Part shown: positions 25,377 through 36,811 of the stretch, one piece after another
How the letters are laid out: every line of letters starts with the position of its first letter
Position numbering within the stretch: the stretch's first letter is position 1
Assembly (NCBI GenBank): GCA_033977485.1
Contig: CM066993.1
Span: 71,774,864-71,838,863, forward strand
Source of the DNA: Hydrangea macrophylla
Lineage: Eukaryota > Streptophyta > Magnoliopsida > Cornales > Hydrangeaceae
Direction of reading: 5' to 3'
Length of the DNA stretch: 64,000 nt
Notes under the pieces: generated by a model
Databases searched by the model: none
Seen by the model: only the letters and a program-made list of their open reading frames with translations
Told to the model about the DNA's origin: nothing
Translations under genes and position numbers: made by a program

Positions 25377-27840
25377 TGTAACACCCGTACCCGGGGAACG
25401 GGTAAATTATTGTGTTAATATGCATTAATTAATAATTAGTGTATAAAATGGATTAATGGGAGGCTTGGACTCGCCCAAGTAAAAAGTGTTCAGAGAGGGA
25501 CACTAGTTGAAAAAGTCCCTAGTGAGGTGGGACAGGTATTGAAATGGAACCCAGCGAAGGGTAAAATGGTAATTTGTATTTTAAATGATTAAATGCATTT
25601 TATGTGTTTATATGAATATGTGTTTACATGCTTTCATATTACATGTTGATATATGTGTAGCATTTGGTGTTATAAGGGTATAAATGAAAACAAATTAAAA
25701 TTAGTAGGTGCGATAGCAATTTCACAAAATATGTGGGACCCACGTTGGGACCCCATACGGAACTTAAACAAACATTCATTAGATAATTGGGTAGTAATGG
25801 AATGTTTGGGGGATTTCATAATAAGAACTTAAGAAATTTTGGGGGTGTAAATGAAAAAGAGGAAAATTGAGGTTGGGACACCTCACATACATGCATATGG
25901 AGGTGTCAAGATTGAAAGAGTCCCTCAATTTACAGCAGAATTAAAAGAAAAGAAAAGAGAGCCCGGGAGAGAAGACGGAGACGAGACGCCGACACCGTTT
26001 TTACGCCGTTCCGTCGCCGCCGTTCGTCGGATTCGCGAATCGAAGCCGTTTTCGGACTCGTGGAGGTGAGACGAAGGTTTCTATACCCTTAATTTATGTT
26101 TAATTCGCTGGATTTTGGTAGTTCATACTTAACGGTGAGACGTCGTCTACCGAATTCTTGTAGGATTCATTGTAGTGTAGGAATTGAGCTAAAATTGGTA
26201 AAATTCAGCACACCTCTAGCTTGAATTTGGGTAAAATCTGTGAATAAGGTGAGTTTTCTAGCCTAAAAATGATTGGGGTTTAAGGTGTTCAATATTTGTA
26301 TATATATTGTGTTGTTGAGTTATGTTTAAAGGCTATGAGAGTTGTTAACTTATGAGTTACATGTCAATTATATGAGAAATTGTTATGCTTATGTGCTTAT
26401 ATGCCTATATGCTTATGTGGTAGTCAATGAGCACCGGGGAAATGGTTCATTGTTGGGAGTAATAAGGGTGGTGAAGATGAAGAATCTGATAAATACGGAA
26501 GTCCAAGGAATAGAAGTGGCCACGGGACCAAGAGAGGTCTTCGGGTCTGAATGAACCATATAACCGGTGACTCGGCGATTACGATTGTGTTTTTATGTGT
26601 TAATTATAGCATTGCACGTGTTAAACATCCAGTCATGTTAGAATGCTCACTAAGCAAATTGCTTAAGAAAAACCGTTTTCCTATTTCTGTTGTGGTACAT
26701 AACAACCACCGCAGGTACGGAGCAATACCCGGAGAGAAAGTGACATGCTCGGGGAAAAGGGGAGAAGGGTTTTGGAACTTGTAGATATGTTTTAAACTTA
26801 TGTTACAGTGTAACTAGTGGCTTGAGGTCCTCGACTTGAGGCTTGAAGTCTTGACTTGTGGATGGGAGAGATGGGAGAGATGGGAGAGATGGGGGAGATT
26901 TGAGCCTCATACTTGTGAATTTCTTTTGAACTTGTAACATGATGTAAACTTATGGTTTCTTTTATGTTAATGTTCATACTTGGGTTGTTGGAAATGAATT
27001 TGGATCATAACTATGTATTTGGAAGTGAAAAGTATAACCTATGTATAATCTCTTTTGTTTTGCTCAAATGGTGCAAGTTAGTAATTAAGACCATCTCGGC
27101 ATGTTCGGATGTGTCGCAAGCATCGTGGACAAGTTTGGTTGTGTAAATGGTGTTGGTTGTAGTTTGAGTTGATTCCCAATAAATCCCAAGTACTTTGGAT
27201 GAGAATTGAGTTTCAAAGTTGAAAAGTTTGTTTTGGATCAAAGGAAATGAGTTTATGATTGATTTGATCAAATTGTGAATGTGTTTGTGTGATCCAAGCT
27301 TGATTTAAGTTTAAAAGTGTTTGAAAATGTGTTGGATATGTTTTCTCAAAATTTCATAAGGTTCCCATGTGAATTGGTTGTGTTTTGGAAGTTAGAACTT
27401 GTCTTGACAGCAAAAAAAATTTAGCAGCAAAATTGTGAAGGGATCGATCAGCGATTTATGAAGGGATCGATCCGCCCTTTTAAGGGAACATTCTGCGAGA
27501 GATTCATATAAATGGATCGATCCGCGATTTATGAAGGGATCGATCCGCCTTGTATTTTTCACAGCATGTCCGCTTTTACGGAAACATGCATAACTTTTTC
27601 TAGAGAATTCGAATTCGTGCGCCGTTTTTTTGTGTTGGAACCGAGACTCATAAATCTAACTTTTGGTTTAAAAATTTTACATACTTTCTTAATGACCATT
27701 TTACCCTTGGGGCTATTTTGGCACAACTGAATTCTTTAAAGTGATTTTATTCACCGTTCCTTCTAATTAGTGTATATTTTGGGTGCGGTTACTCTTGTTA
27801 CACGTGTCCTATTCTACCGGGGGTGGATTAGGGTGTGACA
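25377..27840 (+). mobile_element. Solo LTR (Gypsy type), target duplication GAAAG
   Basis: Starts TGTAACACCCGTACCC and ends GGGTGTGACA (2464 bp), with perfect GAAAG duplications at 25372-25376 and 27841-27845. No internal element sequence adjoins it. Near 27.58-27.65 kb it has the CATAACTTTTTCTAGAGAA block that the LTR at 28.5-31.4 kb also has, in the matching orientation and again directly after a palindrome array. It contains a short GATGGGAGA tandem repeat at 26.86-26.90 kb. Confidence 0.92.
27438..27550. repeat. GGATCGATCC word array in solo LTR
   Basis: Four copies of the palindrome GGATCGATC(C/A) at 27441, 27464, 27514 and 27537, mostly within a larger GAAGGGATCGATCCGC unit followed by GATTTAT. 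The first and second pairs have the same 23-bp spacing. Confidence 0.9.
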
Positions 27841-27881
27841 GAAAGGGAACCCTAATGGAGCTTTGCAAGTGGTAATCTAGA

Positions 27882-28510
27882 ATTAATGATGTTATCCTTA
27901 TTAATTGACACCTTTATGTATTCAATTGAATTGAAGATGAAAATTTGAGTATTGATGAGATAGCATATCATACTATATATGCAATAATAACCTTAGCTGA
28001 AAGTTTGAGTGTGGAGATGTTTGTTTAAACTAAGGTAAAATGGTTGCATCCACTAGTAGGTAGTATAGATGTATGATAGGCAGAGATGCGAGTGTCACAG
28101 TCAAAGGCATGCTTAATGCTTACGTAAAACCTCTTTTCTGGCCTAAATTCAAATGATTAAGTATGAAGTCTATTTTATTTATTTATTTATTCGCTTTTTA
28201 AAAAAAAGAATTTTAGTACATATATCGCTTGTTGCCACAGTATATTGCTAGACTTAATAGGCATTAAAAAGGAAATTATCAATCTTATTTGCAAGTGTCA
28301 AATGCCATAGTATCATTTAAAGTAAGAACTCTTGGTGTTTTATTGGAGTGGTACCATATTTATGTTGGATGAACAGACACAAATTGAACTTTGATATACA
28401 GTATTGTGCTGATTTTCTAATAACTTAAGCTTTTGGAGCCGACAACCACGTTGAAATGTTGAGGCATAAAGATCTTACCACCTTTAGCGAATGAAAATGT
28501 GCACGTATAT
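27882..28510. other. Unassigned DNA between pseudogene and LTR
   Basis: May be intron of the HD-ZIP pseudogene; no further exon was recognised. Ends at the Gypsy LTR border with flank TATAT. Confidence 0.4.
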
Positions 28511-29184
28511 TGTCACGCCCCGACGTAGCATAAATAAGGAAAGCGTTTAATTTTCTTTATGGACCCGTAGGTCGCGACAGTTTGAAGGATCGATTCCGTC
28601 CCAAATGTCGAACAACAAAACATAAAAATCATAGCAGAGCAATCAAGACTTACAAAAGTTTTACTAACTTATTACATCTTACGATACGGGGTCAACTAAG
28701 GCACAGACCGCCTTAACACAAAATAATAACTTATCATCTATTACAGTCATCCTTATAAACATATAGTTTAAAACTTAAAACATATAACTTAAATATGCAA
28801 TGATGATAGCAGTTTCTCTTCCAAAAGCAGCCGTTCTCAATTAGCATAGTCATAAGATTCCTCCTGATTATAACCTGAAAAGTCTGAACACGAATGTCCA
28901 AGACGCATCAACGTCGTCAACTTCAAGAAGCTGGTGAGTATTAAAAACATAACTTTAAATGTAAAACATACTCATTTACAAATTTTTCCTTTTTAAGTTA
29001 GTCAAAGTCAACGGTTTTACCACGGAAAGAATTCAATTATAAAACAACGGGGAAAGTAATTAAAAGTCGTTCATTCATTAAAACATATGTGTATGAGACA
29101 ATGCACCACACTCATCTTACCGACTCTTTTCTCTCGACAAACACAACAACCCACTATCTCACTCCAGTATCTTTGAAACACTAA

Positions 29185-29535
29185 GGTAGCCACACTTTAG
29201 CAACGGGGTGCCAGGGAATGTCCAGTTTGCCTCACACTTTGGTCCGGGGTACCAGGGAGTGTCCAATGCCTCACACTTTGAATACCTAAACCGCCATGAA
29301 AATACCGGAGGAACCCTCACGCAGTATCCAGACTCGGGTATCAGGGAGTGTCCGTAGGCCACACTTTAGCACTACCATGGGTGCCAGGGAGTGTCCAAGT
29401 TCGGCGTCACACACTTTAACGCTACCATGGGCGCCAGGGAGTGTCCAAATTTGCCACCGTCGCATTTCAAAGACACTCTCACCGCAATCTCAACCACAAC
29501 ACACTTTGGTACTCACTTACCAGGAAGTGTCCACA
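29185..29535. repeat. LTR minisatellite built on ACACTTT / GGGAGTGTCC
   Basis: About seven imperfect units, each with a CACACTTT word, a spacer such as AGCACTACCATGGGTG, and CCAGGGAGTGTCC. ACACT and AGTGT make each unit a potential hairpin. The inverted copy of the same array lies at about 42.96-43.31 kb. Confidence 0.8.
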
Positions 29536-29947
29536 ACACAATCTCAACAGCACTCACTATACCACACTGTCCATTACTATTTTCCATACTGACCAACACT
29601 CACCATGCATGTACAACTGACTCCACATGAATGATATGTGACTTAATACAGAAATATAAAATACTGGGAACGATAACCATGGATATACGAGAAGAAATCA
29701 AATCTTATATGAAACAACCGGTGAATTCATCAAAGAATGCTTTAACATTCTTTTATCGCTATTAGAACACAAGTGGGTCTACTTTGAAGTAATGCCCTCA
29801 AAACTGAGTTATAATTTGTATACATGAATTACATACCAAAAGAAAGGTCTTTGAGTCTAGTTTCCAACGCTTCAAACCGTGCGCGTTTTCGAGTTTCCTA
29901 GAGGAAGTTATGGCCGTTTTACTAAAAGTCGTCAGTGTTGAAAAATG

Positions 29948-30039
29948 TCAATCGATTGACAAAAGTGTCAATCAATTGGAACACATACCAATCGATTGGA
30001 ACCCATGTCAATCGATTGGAACCCATACCAATCGATTGG
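29948..30039. repeat. ATCGAT palindrome array with exact 20-bp period
   Basis: Five 12-bp words of the form (T/C)CAATCGATTG(A/G) start at 29948, 29968, 29988, 30008 and 30028; only the second deviates at its centre (CAATCAATTG). The spacers are 8 bp and alternate between related sequences. It lies between the CCGAGAGCTACGATT block and the CATAACTTCCTCTAG block of the LTR (minus-strand order). Confidence 0.92.
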
Positions 30040-31399
30040 CATTAACAGTTTCTCCCCTGTTGCGAATTTAAGGTTGATTTTTGACCCATTTTCAAATCCG
30101 AATGCAAACATGACTTGTAATATATGGTTCTCTCCGTTTTTCCGCAAGGATCATGAATACGCGATCGGTTTTAACCAATTTCAATCGTAGCTCTCGGATT
30201 TTACGAAAAACCAAGAGGTGTCAAAATTTCATTTTTAATATACGTCGCGATACGAATGAATTAAGCTCTACAACTTGAAACATAGCATCTATGGACTGTA
30301 ATCTTTCATTTTCATCTATCAAAATCCATTTTGGTTAAGTTTGAAAAATTGAGATTTCAAGCTCCAAGCTTCCATGGATGAGCATAACAATGGTGATTTC
30401 CAATGCAGACAAATACAACAGTAAATAAACATGAAATACATTCTGAGTGAGTTCTAAATACTCACTGAGATAATGGTAGAAGAAGTTGTTGAGAAAGAAA
30501 GAGAAATTAAGAAAACCCAATTGAAGCTTTGGCTATGGTGGTGTGCTTTCTCTCTCTACAAAATAACCTCTGCAATTCTCTCCTCTCTCTCTGAAACTCT
30601 CTAACTCTCTGTAAATTCTAGTTTGTAAAGATACATGTGTAGTTTATGAACGAGAGTGTGAGGTATAAGTAGTAAAATTCAACTTGGTGCCCAAGTTGTG
30701 TGAACATTACTCTACAAATTAGTTTGTCTCATATATACATGAATTGATATATATATATGTATACGCATATACACTCCCAGAGATTCTGAAGAGGCAAGTT
30801 AGCTAGTAGGGGCCAAAAGTTAGATGTTTGGGAAAAGCTTACCTTGGCACTAGATTACACTTACCAATTTTGCATAGCCAAACAAGGCCCTAACAAATGA
30901 TTAGTTTCCATAATTAGAAAGTAAAGTATAGTCACTTCAATCTTTATGTCCAATCCAAAAACTGTGCAAGTTTAACGCGGCGTGGACTGTTTTGCTCATA
31001 AACTGGTATTTTCGGGGCGCGGTGGTCACCACAAAAATACAGAAAATTCATTTTAACGTAAGAATTGATTTTCCGGTTTTATAAGAATACTGCTTGAGTT
31101 AAAAGAAAGCATTTCCACCGTTTTGAAATACAGTTTTAAAATCCAACACAGGTATTGCTAAATTTTATAAAATTGCAGTTTGACCCCAAAAGAATTTCTA
31201 TATGAGTTTAGACAAGAAATTTAGATTCCAAACATGAGGACTATAATTAAACTAAAAGCAGACAACACTAAATGAATTTAATTATGTTAATGGAAATACA
31301 AATTAAATATGGACATGCTGAAATTAATAATTAAGTGAAATGCAGGTTGTTACATCCTTCCTTCCGCAAACAGGATTTCGTCCCCGAAATCAAGACTAA

Positions 31400-33925
31400 C
31401 TAGTACTGAAACAACTCCGAGTACTTCTTCCTCATAACAGCTTCCACTTCCCACGAGGCTTCATTCTCGTCATGGTGATTCCACTGTACCTTCACCAACG
31501 GAATGTCCTTATTCCTCAACTTCTTGATACTCTGATCTAAAATTTTAACGGGCCTCTCTTTGTAAGAAACGTTATGACTCGTCTCAATATCGTCATAACT
31601 AACCACATGTGAGGGATCGCGTATGTACTTTCTCAGCATACTCACATGGAATACATTGTGAACCCCAGACATCTTCGGTGGTAGCGCGAGTCGATAAGCC
31701 ACTTTCCCGACACGTTCTAAAATCTCAAACGGTTCGATGAAACGCGGAGCTAACTTCCCTCTCTTGAGACCAAAACGTACCACTCCTCGGGTCGGTGAAA
31801 CCTTAAGGAGTACGTGAACTCCAACACTAAATTCCAAATCTTTCCGGCGTTGATCAGCATAACTCTTATACCGGCTATGTGCGGTTCTCATTCTTTCCTT
31901 GACCAAAGAAATCTTCTCGTTGGTTTCCCTAACCAAATCTGGTCCCAACAATTCTGTATCTCCCACCTCTGCCCAACACAACGGAAAACGACATGGTCGT
32001 CCGTACAATGCTTCGAACGGAGCCATACCGATACTCGTGTGATAACTGTTGTTATAGGCAAATTCAACCAACGGCAAGTGTGTTTCCCAAGATTCTTCAA
32101 AATCAATCACACAAGCCCTAAGCATATCTTCCATGATCTGATTAACACGCTCAGTCTGCCCATATGTCTGAGGGTGAAAAGCAGTACTCATCTTGAGTGA
32201 GGTTCCCATAGCTTCTTGCAAACTTTCCCAAAATCCAGAAGTAAAACGTGCATCACGGTCTGACACTATTGACACAGGTGCACCGTGAAGCCGCACAACT
32301 TGTTGTATGTACATCCGGCTCATCTTTTCCACCGGGTATGTCATACTGTAAGCAATGAAATGAGCTGATTTCGTCAATCGATCCACTATTACCCAAATAG
32401 CGTCATGATGCTGCTGCGACCGGGGCAATCCTACTACAAAATCCATGGTTATGTGTTCCCACTTCCAACCAGGAATAGGTAATGGTTGCAACAGTCCCGA
32501 GGGTTTCTAATGTTCAGCTTTGACTTGCTGACACGTCAAACACTTGGATACAAATTCGGCCACATCCTTCTTCATACCTTCCCACCAGAAATTTCTCTTC
32601 AAATCTTTGTACATCTTCGTCCCTCCTGGGTGAACTGTATATCTTGACTTGTGTGCTTCACCCAGGATATCATTTCTTAGTTCACCACAATCCGGTACAC
32701 ATAATCTATTTCTGCACCGATATCCTCCATCAATTCCCACTTTCCATTCTGTCGGGTCTTTTTCTGACATCTTCATAAACCATGTCCAAAACTTCTCATC
32801 TTCTTTCTGAGCTCCAATAATGCGGTCGATAAGAACAGGTTGTAGGATAACACATCCAAAAAGTTATCCTTCTCCTTCTTCAGTACTCTGTACGTCAAAT
32901 TCCGCCAACGTCTCCAATGCTCGCCATTCTCTAAACATTAAGGAGGCGATCGTTTCCCGAGTTTGCCGACTCAAGGCGTCAGCGACCACATTAGCTTTAC
33001 CAGGGTGGTACTCTAACGTGAAGTCATAATCTTTGATCAGCTCCATCCATCTGCGTTGCCTCATGTTCAACTCTTTCTGTGTGAACAAATATTTCAGGCT
33101 CTTGTGATCGGAGAATAAATCAAACTTCTCACCGTAGAGATAGTGTCTCCAAATCTTGAGTACAAATACTACTGCCGCCAACTCCAAATCATGAATGGGG
33201 TAGTTTAACTCATTCAGCTTCAGCTGTCTAGATCCATAGGCGATAACTCTACCATCTTGCATAAGTGCACACCCTAGCCCTTGATATGACGCGTCACTAA
33301 AGATAGTAAACTTCTCATTAGGCTTGGGTATAGCTAGTACCGGTGCGGTAGTGAGTCTCTCTTTTAACTCTAGAAAGGCCCGCTCATGCTTCTCGGCCCA
33401 TTCAAATTTCAAATTCTTCTTCGTTAACCCAGTCAAAGGTGCATCTATTTTAGAGAATCCCTCAACAAATCTTCTGTAATAGCCTGCGAGTCCAAGAAAA
33501 CTCCGAACTTCCGTAGGGTTGCTCGGCCTAACCCAGTTTGACACAGCATCAGTTTTGGATGAATCTACAAAAATCCCTTGAGATGACACCTTGTGTCCTA
33601 AAAACTTCACTTCTTGTAACCAGAACTCACACTTACTGAATTTGGCATACAACTGGTGATCCTTGAGCGTCTGCATCGCAATCCGTAGGTGTTGCTTGTG
33701 TTCTTCTCCTGACTTAGAATAGATCAAAATATCATCTATAAAGACAATGACAAACTGATCCAAATAAGGCTTGAACACTCTGTTCATCAGATCCATAAAC
33801 ACTGCCGGGGCGTTCGTCATTCCAAACGGCATCACCAAAAATTCATAATGACCATATCGGGTTCTGAACGCAGTCTTAAGTATATCTTCCTTCCGTACCC
33901 TCAACTGATGATATCCTGACCTTAG
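31400..33925 (-). pseudogene. Gypsy (chromovirus, Tekay-like) pol: RT, RNase H, integrase, C-terminal chromodomain-like
   Basis: In minus-strand order: the RT starts at a LRSGYHQL motif (about 33.92 kb) and has [10 protein letters not shown] and [10 protein letters not shown]. RNase H has [19 protein letters not shown] and NVVADALSR. Integrase has an H2C2 finger (32.5-32.7 kb) and a DDE triad around TMDFVVGLP, VSDRDARFTS and QTERVNQ. The tail PVKILDQSIKKL...VKVQW...ASWEVE is chromodomain-like, as in Tekay/Del. One frame is kept throughout, broken only by TAA at 32864-32866 and TAG at 32507-32509. The 5' part of RT, the protease and gag are missing. Confidence 0.92.
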
Positions 33926-33961
33926 GATTATCGGGTTCTGAACGCAGTCTTAGGTATATCT
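33855..33961. repeat. 33-bp direct repeat at Copia/Gypsy junction
   Basis: 33855-33887 and 33929-33961 are identical except for one base (TTAAG versus TTAGG). The first copy is in place within the Gypsy RT. The second sits out of place, just between the start of Gypsy RT homology and the end of Copia protease homology. This looks like a template-switch scar. Confidence 0.85.
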
Positions 33962-35077
33962 CATCAAAGGGACATAAAGTACATCTGATTAAACTAAAGT
34001 CTTATTGTCTTCAAATTCTAAAACTACTACTCCTATAGCAACCGCAGATATGGTTGCACTAGAACCTAGAGTAAGTACGATTTCCCCATCACTGCATCTC
34101 CTGGTTGATCTGAACCTCTGCAATGAATTATAGATATGGTTAGTCGCACCAGAATCAATGCACCAAGTGTTTGAAGTATCCGTAATAAACTTACTTCAAT
34201 CACATGTGATTCAATCATACCTTGAACTCTTGTAGCTAAGAATTCTGGACAATTCCTCTTCCAATGGCCCTTCTCACCGCATTGGAAACACTTTCCTTTG
34301 CCTTGGCCACCCAACTTCCCTTTGCCCTTACCTTTTCCCTTAGATTTTGCAATCTTAGGGACCGGTCCAACACTTGGACCACCAGTGCTAGTCTTCTTCT
34401 TCCCTTTCTTACCTTTCGGCGTAGATCGGGAAGAGGAGGAACTTTTCTCAACGTTCAGAACGTTGCCCCCCAGGCTTGATCACCCCTTCCGCTACCAAAA
34501 GAGAACTCATCAATTCGCTCATTGAAAAATCCATTTTATTCATATTATAATTTAGTTTAAATTGAGCGAATGATGGCGACAGTGTATTGAGAATCATATC
34601 AACTTGGGTATGTGCATCGATGTTGGCACCTAGGGTCTCTAGCTCGTTTAAATAACCAATCATTTTCAAAACATGTTCTTTGACTAGAGTCCCTTCCGAC
34701 ATTTTAGCACTCATTATCTTCTACATAGATACCTGCCTGGTAGGCCTGCCATGCTCCCCAAACATCTTTTTCAGGGATTCGATAATGTCACTGGCAGAAT
34801 TGTTCGACTGGAATTGGTGTTGCAACATACAAGCCATTGAGGCCAGAATATAACAACGAGCCATTCCATTCGATTTTTTCCATTTATCGAACTCGCGCCT
34901 AGCAGCTGCCGAAGCATTTACCGCGGGTTCTTCGGGGCATAGGGTGGTGAGGACATATATGTGATCATTCGCAGTTAAAACAATGTCAAGGTTTCGTTTC
35001 CATTCTGTGTGGTTATTTCCAGTTAACTTATTTTGAGTGAGTATGGTGACAAGTGGACTAAATGCAGATCCAGGCAT
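33962..35077 (-). pseudogene. Copia gag and start of protease, truncated
   Basis: Gag starts at the Met at 35077 (LTQNKLTGNNHTEWKRNL). It continues through the UBN2 region (MSEGTLVKEHVLKMIGYLNEL), a CFQCGEKGHWKRNC zinc knuckle at about 34.27 kb, and the protease start WCIDSGATNH at about 34.16 kb. It ends near VLYVPLMR at 33.96 kb, where Gypsy sequence begins. Breaks: TAG at 34721-34723 where the family has Gln, frameshifts near 34.45 and 34.2 kb, and a further stop near 33.99 kb. Confidence 0.9.
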
Positions 35078-36811
35078 TATGATTTACTGTAAAAATCAAA
35101 AGACAAAATAAATATGGATATCAGGATTTGACAGCTTGAAATAAAAGAATCCTTAAAACTCTTATTTTAAAAACAAAGTCGCCGGAATATCAAATCGAAA
35201 AAGTAAAGCCTCTGTGTGGTGGTCAATACTCGATCTTTCAATTTAATCATGACTTGCCCGCTATGCAACTCTTGCAAAACAAGTTGTGACTCCCAAACCT
35301 ATTTGATCTCTAAGTTTCTGAATAATGCCCCGTGTGGGATCCCTTATCCATAGTTTAGCTAGTGTATACCATTAACTAGGATTCAATCACAACCGCCTCA
35401 AGTAGCGCCTCCGTGTGGTGGTCACCCTCTAACACGTCTGATTGATCCTATCCATAGGAAGTTCACGTCTAGTAACCAATGGGTAGTGTACCCTTCGTAT
35501 GGAATGATCACCCCTAGCGAGGTGACATAGAATGCACTACTCATCTTACAGTAAACCATTAATGGAAGACCGTGGGTGTTTTATTAAGACCCTCTCCCAA
35601 TAGATTTAGTAAATAAGGATTTTGCTTTTTACAGAAAAATTTGTTTCTACACATTACCCATAAACATCTAATGTTTACTAATGTGTTGAAAACGGTTTTT
35701 GAATTTTATTTTAGAAAACTTGTTTTACGTGCATGCAAGTAGTAACAATATAATTAAATTCCAATCACAACCAAGCACATAAAACTAAAAACTATAATTG
35801 AAAAATAAAGACATTCAACAATGCCTCTATCTCCCATGGCTCTATCTCTATAGAACCACCTCCTTGGTTTGATCACCTCCAGCTCCATCTTCATCTTCAT
35901 GGACAACGGGCTTGCTCCACCATCTTCATGGAATTTCTAATTCTATTACATTGGTCATATGCTTCTTTCGAAGCTTACAATTTATCTAGAAATAGAAATC
36001 AACAACATGAAAATAAAGAAGGCTAGGGAAACCAGTGCGACTTTCCTTTTCATAGGATTGAAGTCGCAGCGCCCTTTACACATTTCTTAAAACCAAACAA
36101 ATAATTAAATACAATAATCACCAAACATAAATATTTAAATACAAAATAAAATATTTGTTGATGATCGGTGCCATGGGAGATATCGACTAATGTTGCTGCA
36201 AAAAGGTTAGTCGTACACGCATCCACGCATATATATAACAAATATATGTAACTTTTGGAACCCCTAATTGATTCACACAGTATATAAACTCTTTACATAT
36301 TGTATTAGAACTTAAAATAGCATCACAGTTCTCTGTCACATTTCGATCGATTGACCAAGGTTTGATTAATCGAACCTTCGAATCGATTGAATAGTTCAAT
36401 CGATTGAACTATTCAGTTTCACATAATGATTTGAAAAAATTACAGAATAATTTAAAATTAAAGTAAATAATTTTAAAAACATTTAAAACTGTGAAAAGAA
36501 CAGCTAGACAGAGAATCGATCTCGATCGATCGAACGTCATTCAATCGATCGAACAAAACAAATGTTCGATCGATCGAAACATGTTAGATCGCTTGAGAAC
36601 AGCAGATGTTCGATCGATCAAGATAACTTCGATCGATCGAATCCATCATGCATTCAATGCAATCACATATTTGTATTCTGTTGCGAAACCACTGCAGAAA
36701 CAGATTTGTGACGATGCAGTTTCGAAAACAGTTCTAAAATCAACATGCAAATCAAAACTAGTGTTCCAAAACGCATCTATAGATCCAAACAAGCATGGCT
36801 CTGATACCAAT
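35078..36811 (-). mobile_element. Copia 5' untranslated leader with primer binding site
   Basis: The primer binding site TGGTATCAGAGCC (36797-36809, minus strand) matches the initiator-Met tRNA complement and is separated by AT from the LTR end. The 1.7-kb leader to gag is long for a Copia element. Near 35.20-35.47 kb GTGTGGTGGTCA and related words recur, and the part next to the primer site is filled with TCGATCGA palindromes. Confidence 0.75.
36343..36641. repeat. TCGATCGATCGA palindrome array in Copia leader
   Basis: At least nine words of the type TTCGATCGATCGAA, CAATCGATCGAA and TTCAATCGATTGAA in two clusters (36343-36412 and 36513-36641). The same word recurs inside the LTR at 37.20-37.29 kb. 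Confidence 0.9.

Larger units (their letters stand above)
24639..27881 (+). pseudogene. HD-ZIP class IV homeobox protein, START-domain remnant, split by solo LTR
   Basis: Class IV HD-ZIP proteins are epidermal transcription factors with a homeodomain, zipper and START domain. Only START-region coding remains. A possible acceptor lies before 24639. The region AQEAVNELV...MALEQELFWV...LNEEKY is at 24.83-24.96 kb, EASQDIGLVFLDPLCLVEMF at 25.11-25.19 kb, and, after an intron, DQWKILFSNIVTKATM at 25.30-25.35 kb. The reading frame resumes after the LTR as GNPNGALQV (27846-27878). Breaks include TAA at 24884-24886 where Lys is expected, further stops near 25.08 kb, and a 2464-bp LTR inside the exon. 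The homeodomain and zipper are not in the window. Confidence 0.75.
28511..31354 (-). mobile_element. 3' LTR of chromovirus-like Gypsy element
   Basis: On the minus strand it begins TGTAACAACC directly after a purine-rich tract (GCGGAAGGAAGGA) that follows the integrase stop. It ends GGGGCGTGACA at 28511 (2844 bp). The left flank is TATAT; the partner duplication is missing because the 5' half of the element is replaced by Copia sequence. About 1.13 kb of its distal part is repeated in inverted orientation at 42.85-43.98 kb. Contains a minisatellite and a palindrome array, listed separately. Confidence 0.85.

Noticed and set aside
29948..30039. Regular repeats with short spacers look like a CRISPR array
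   Set aside because: Units are only 12 bp with 8-bp related spacers, within a plant LTR; no cas genes and wrong domain of life.
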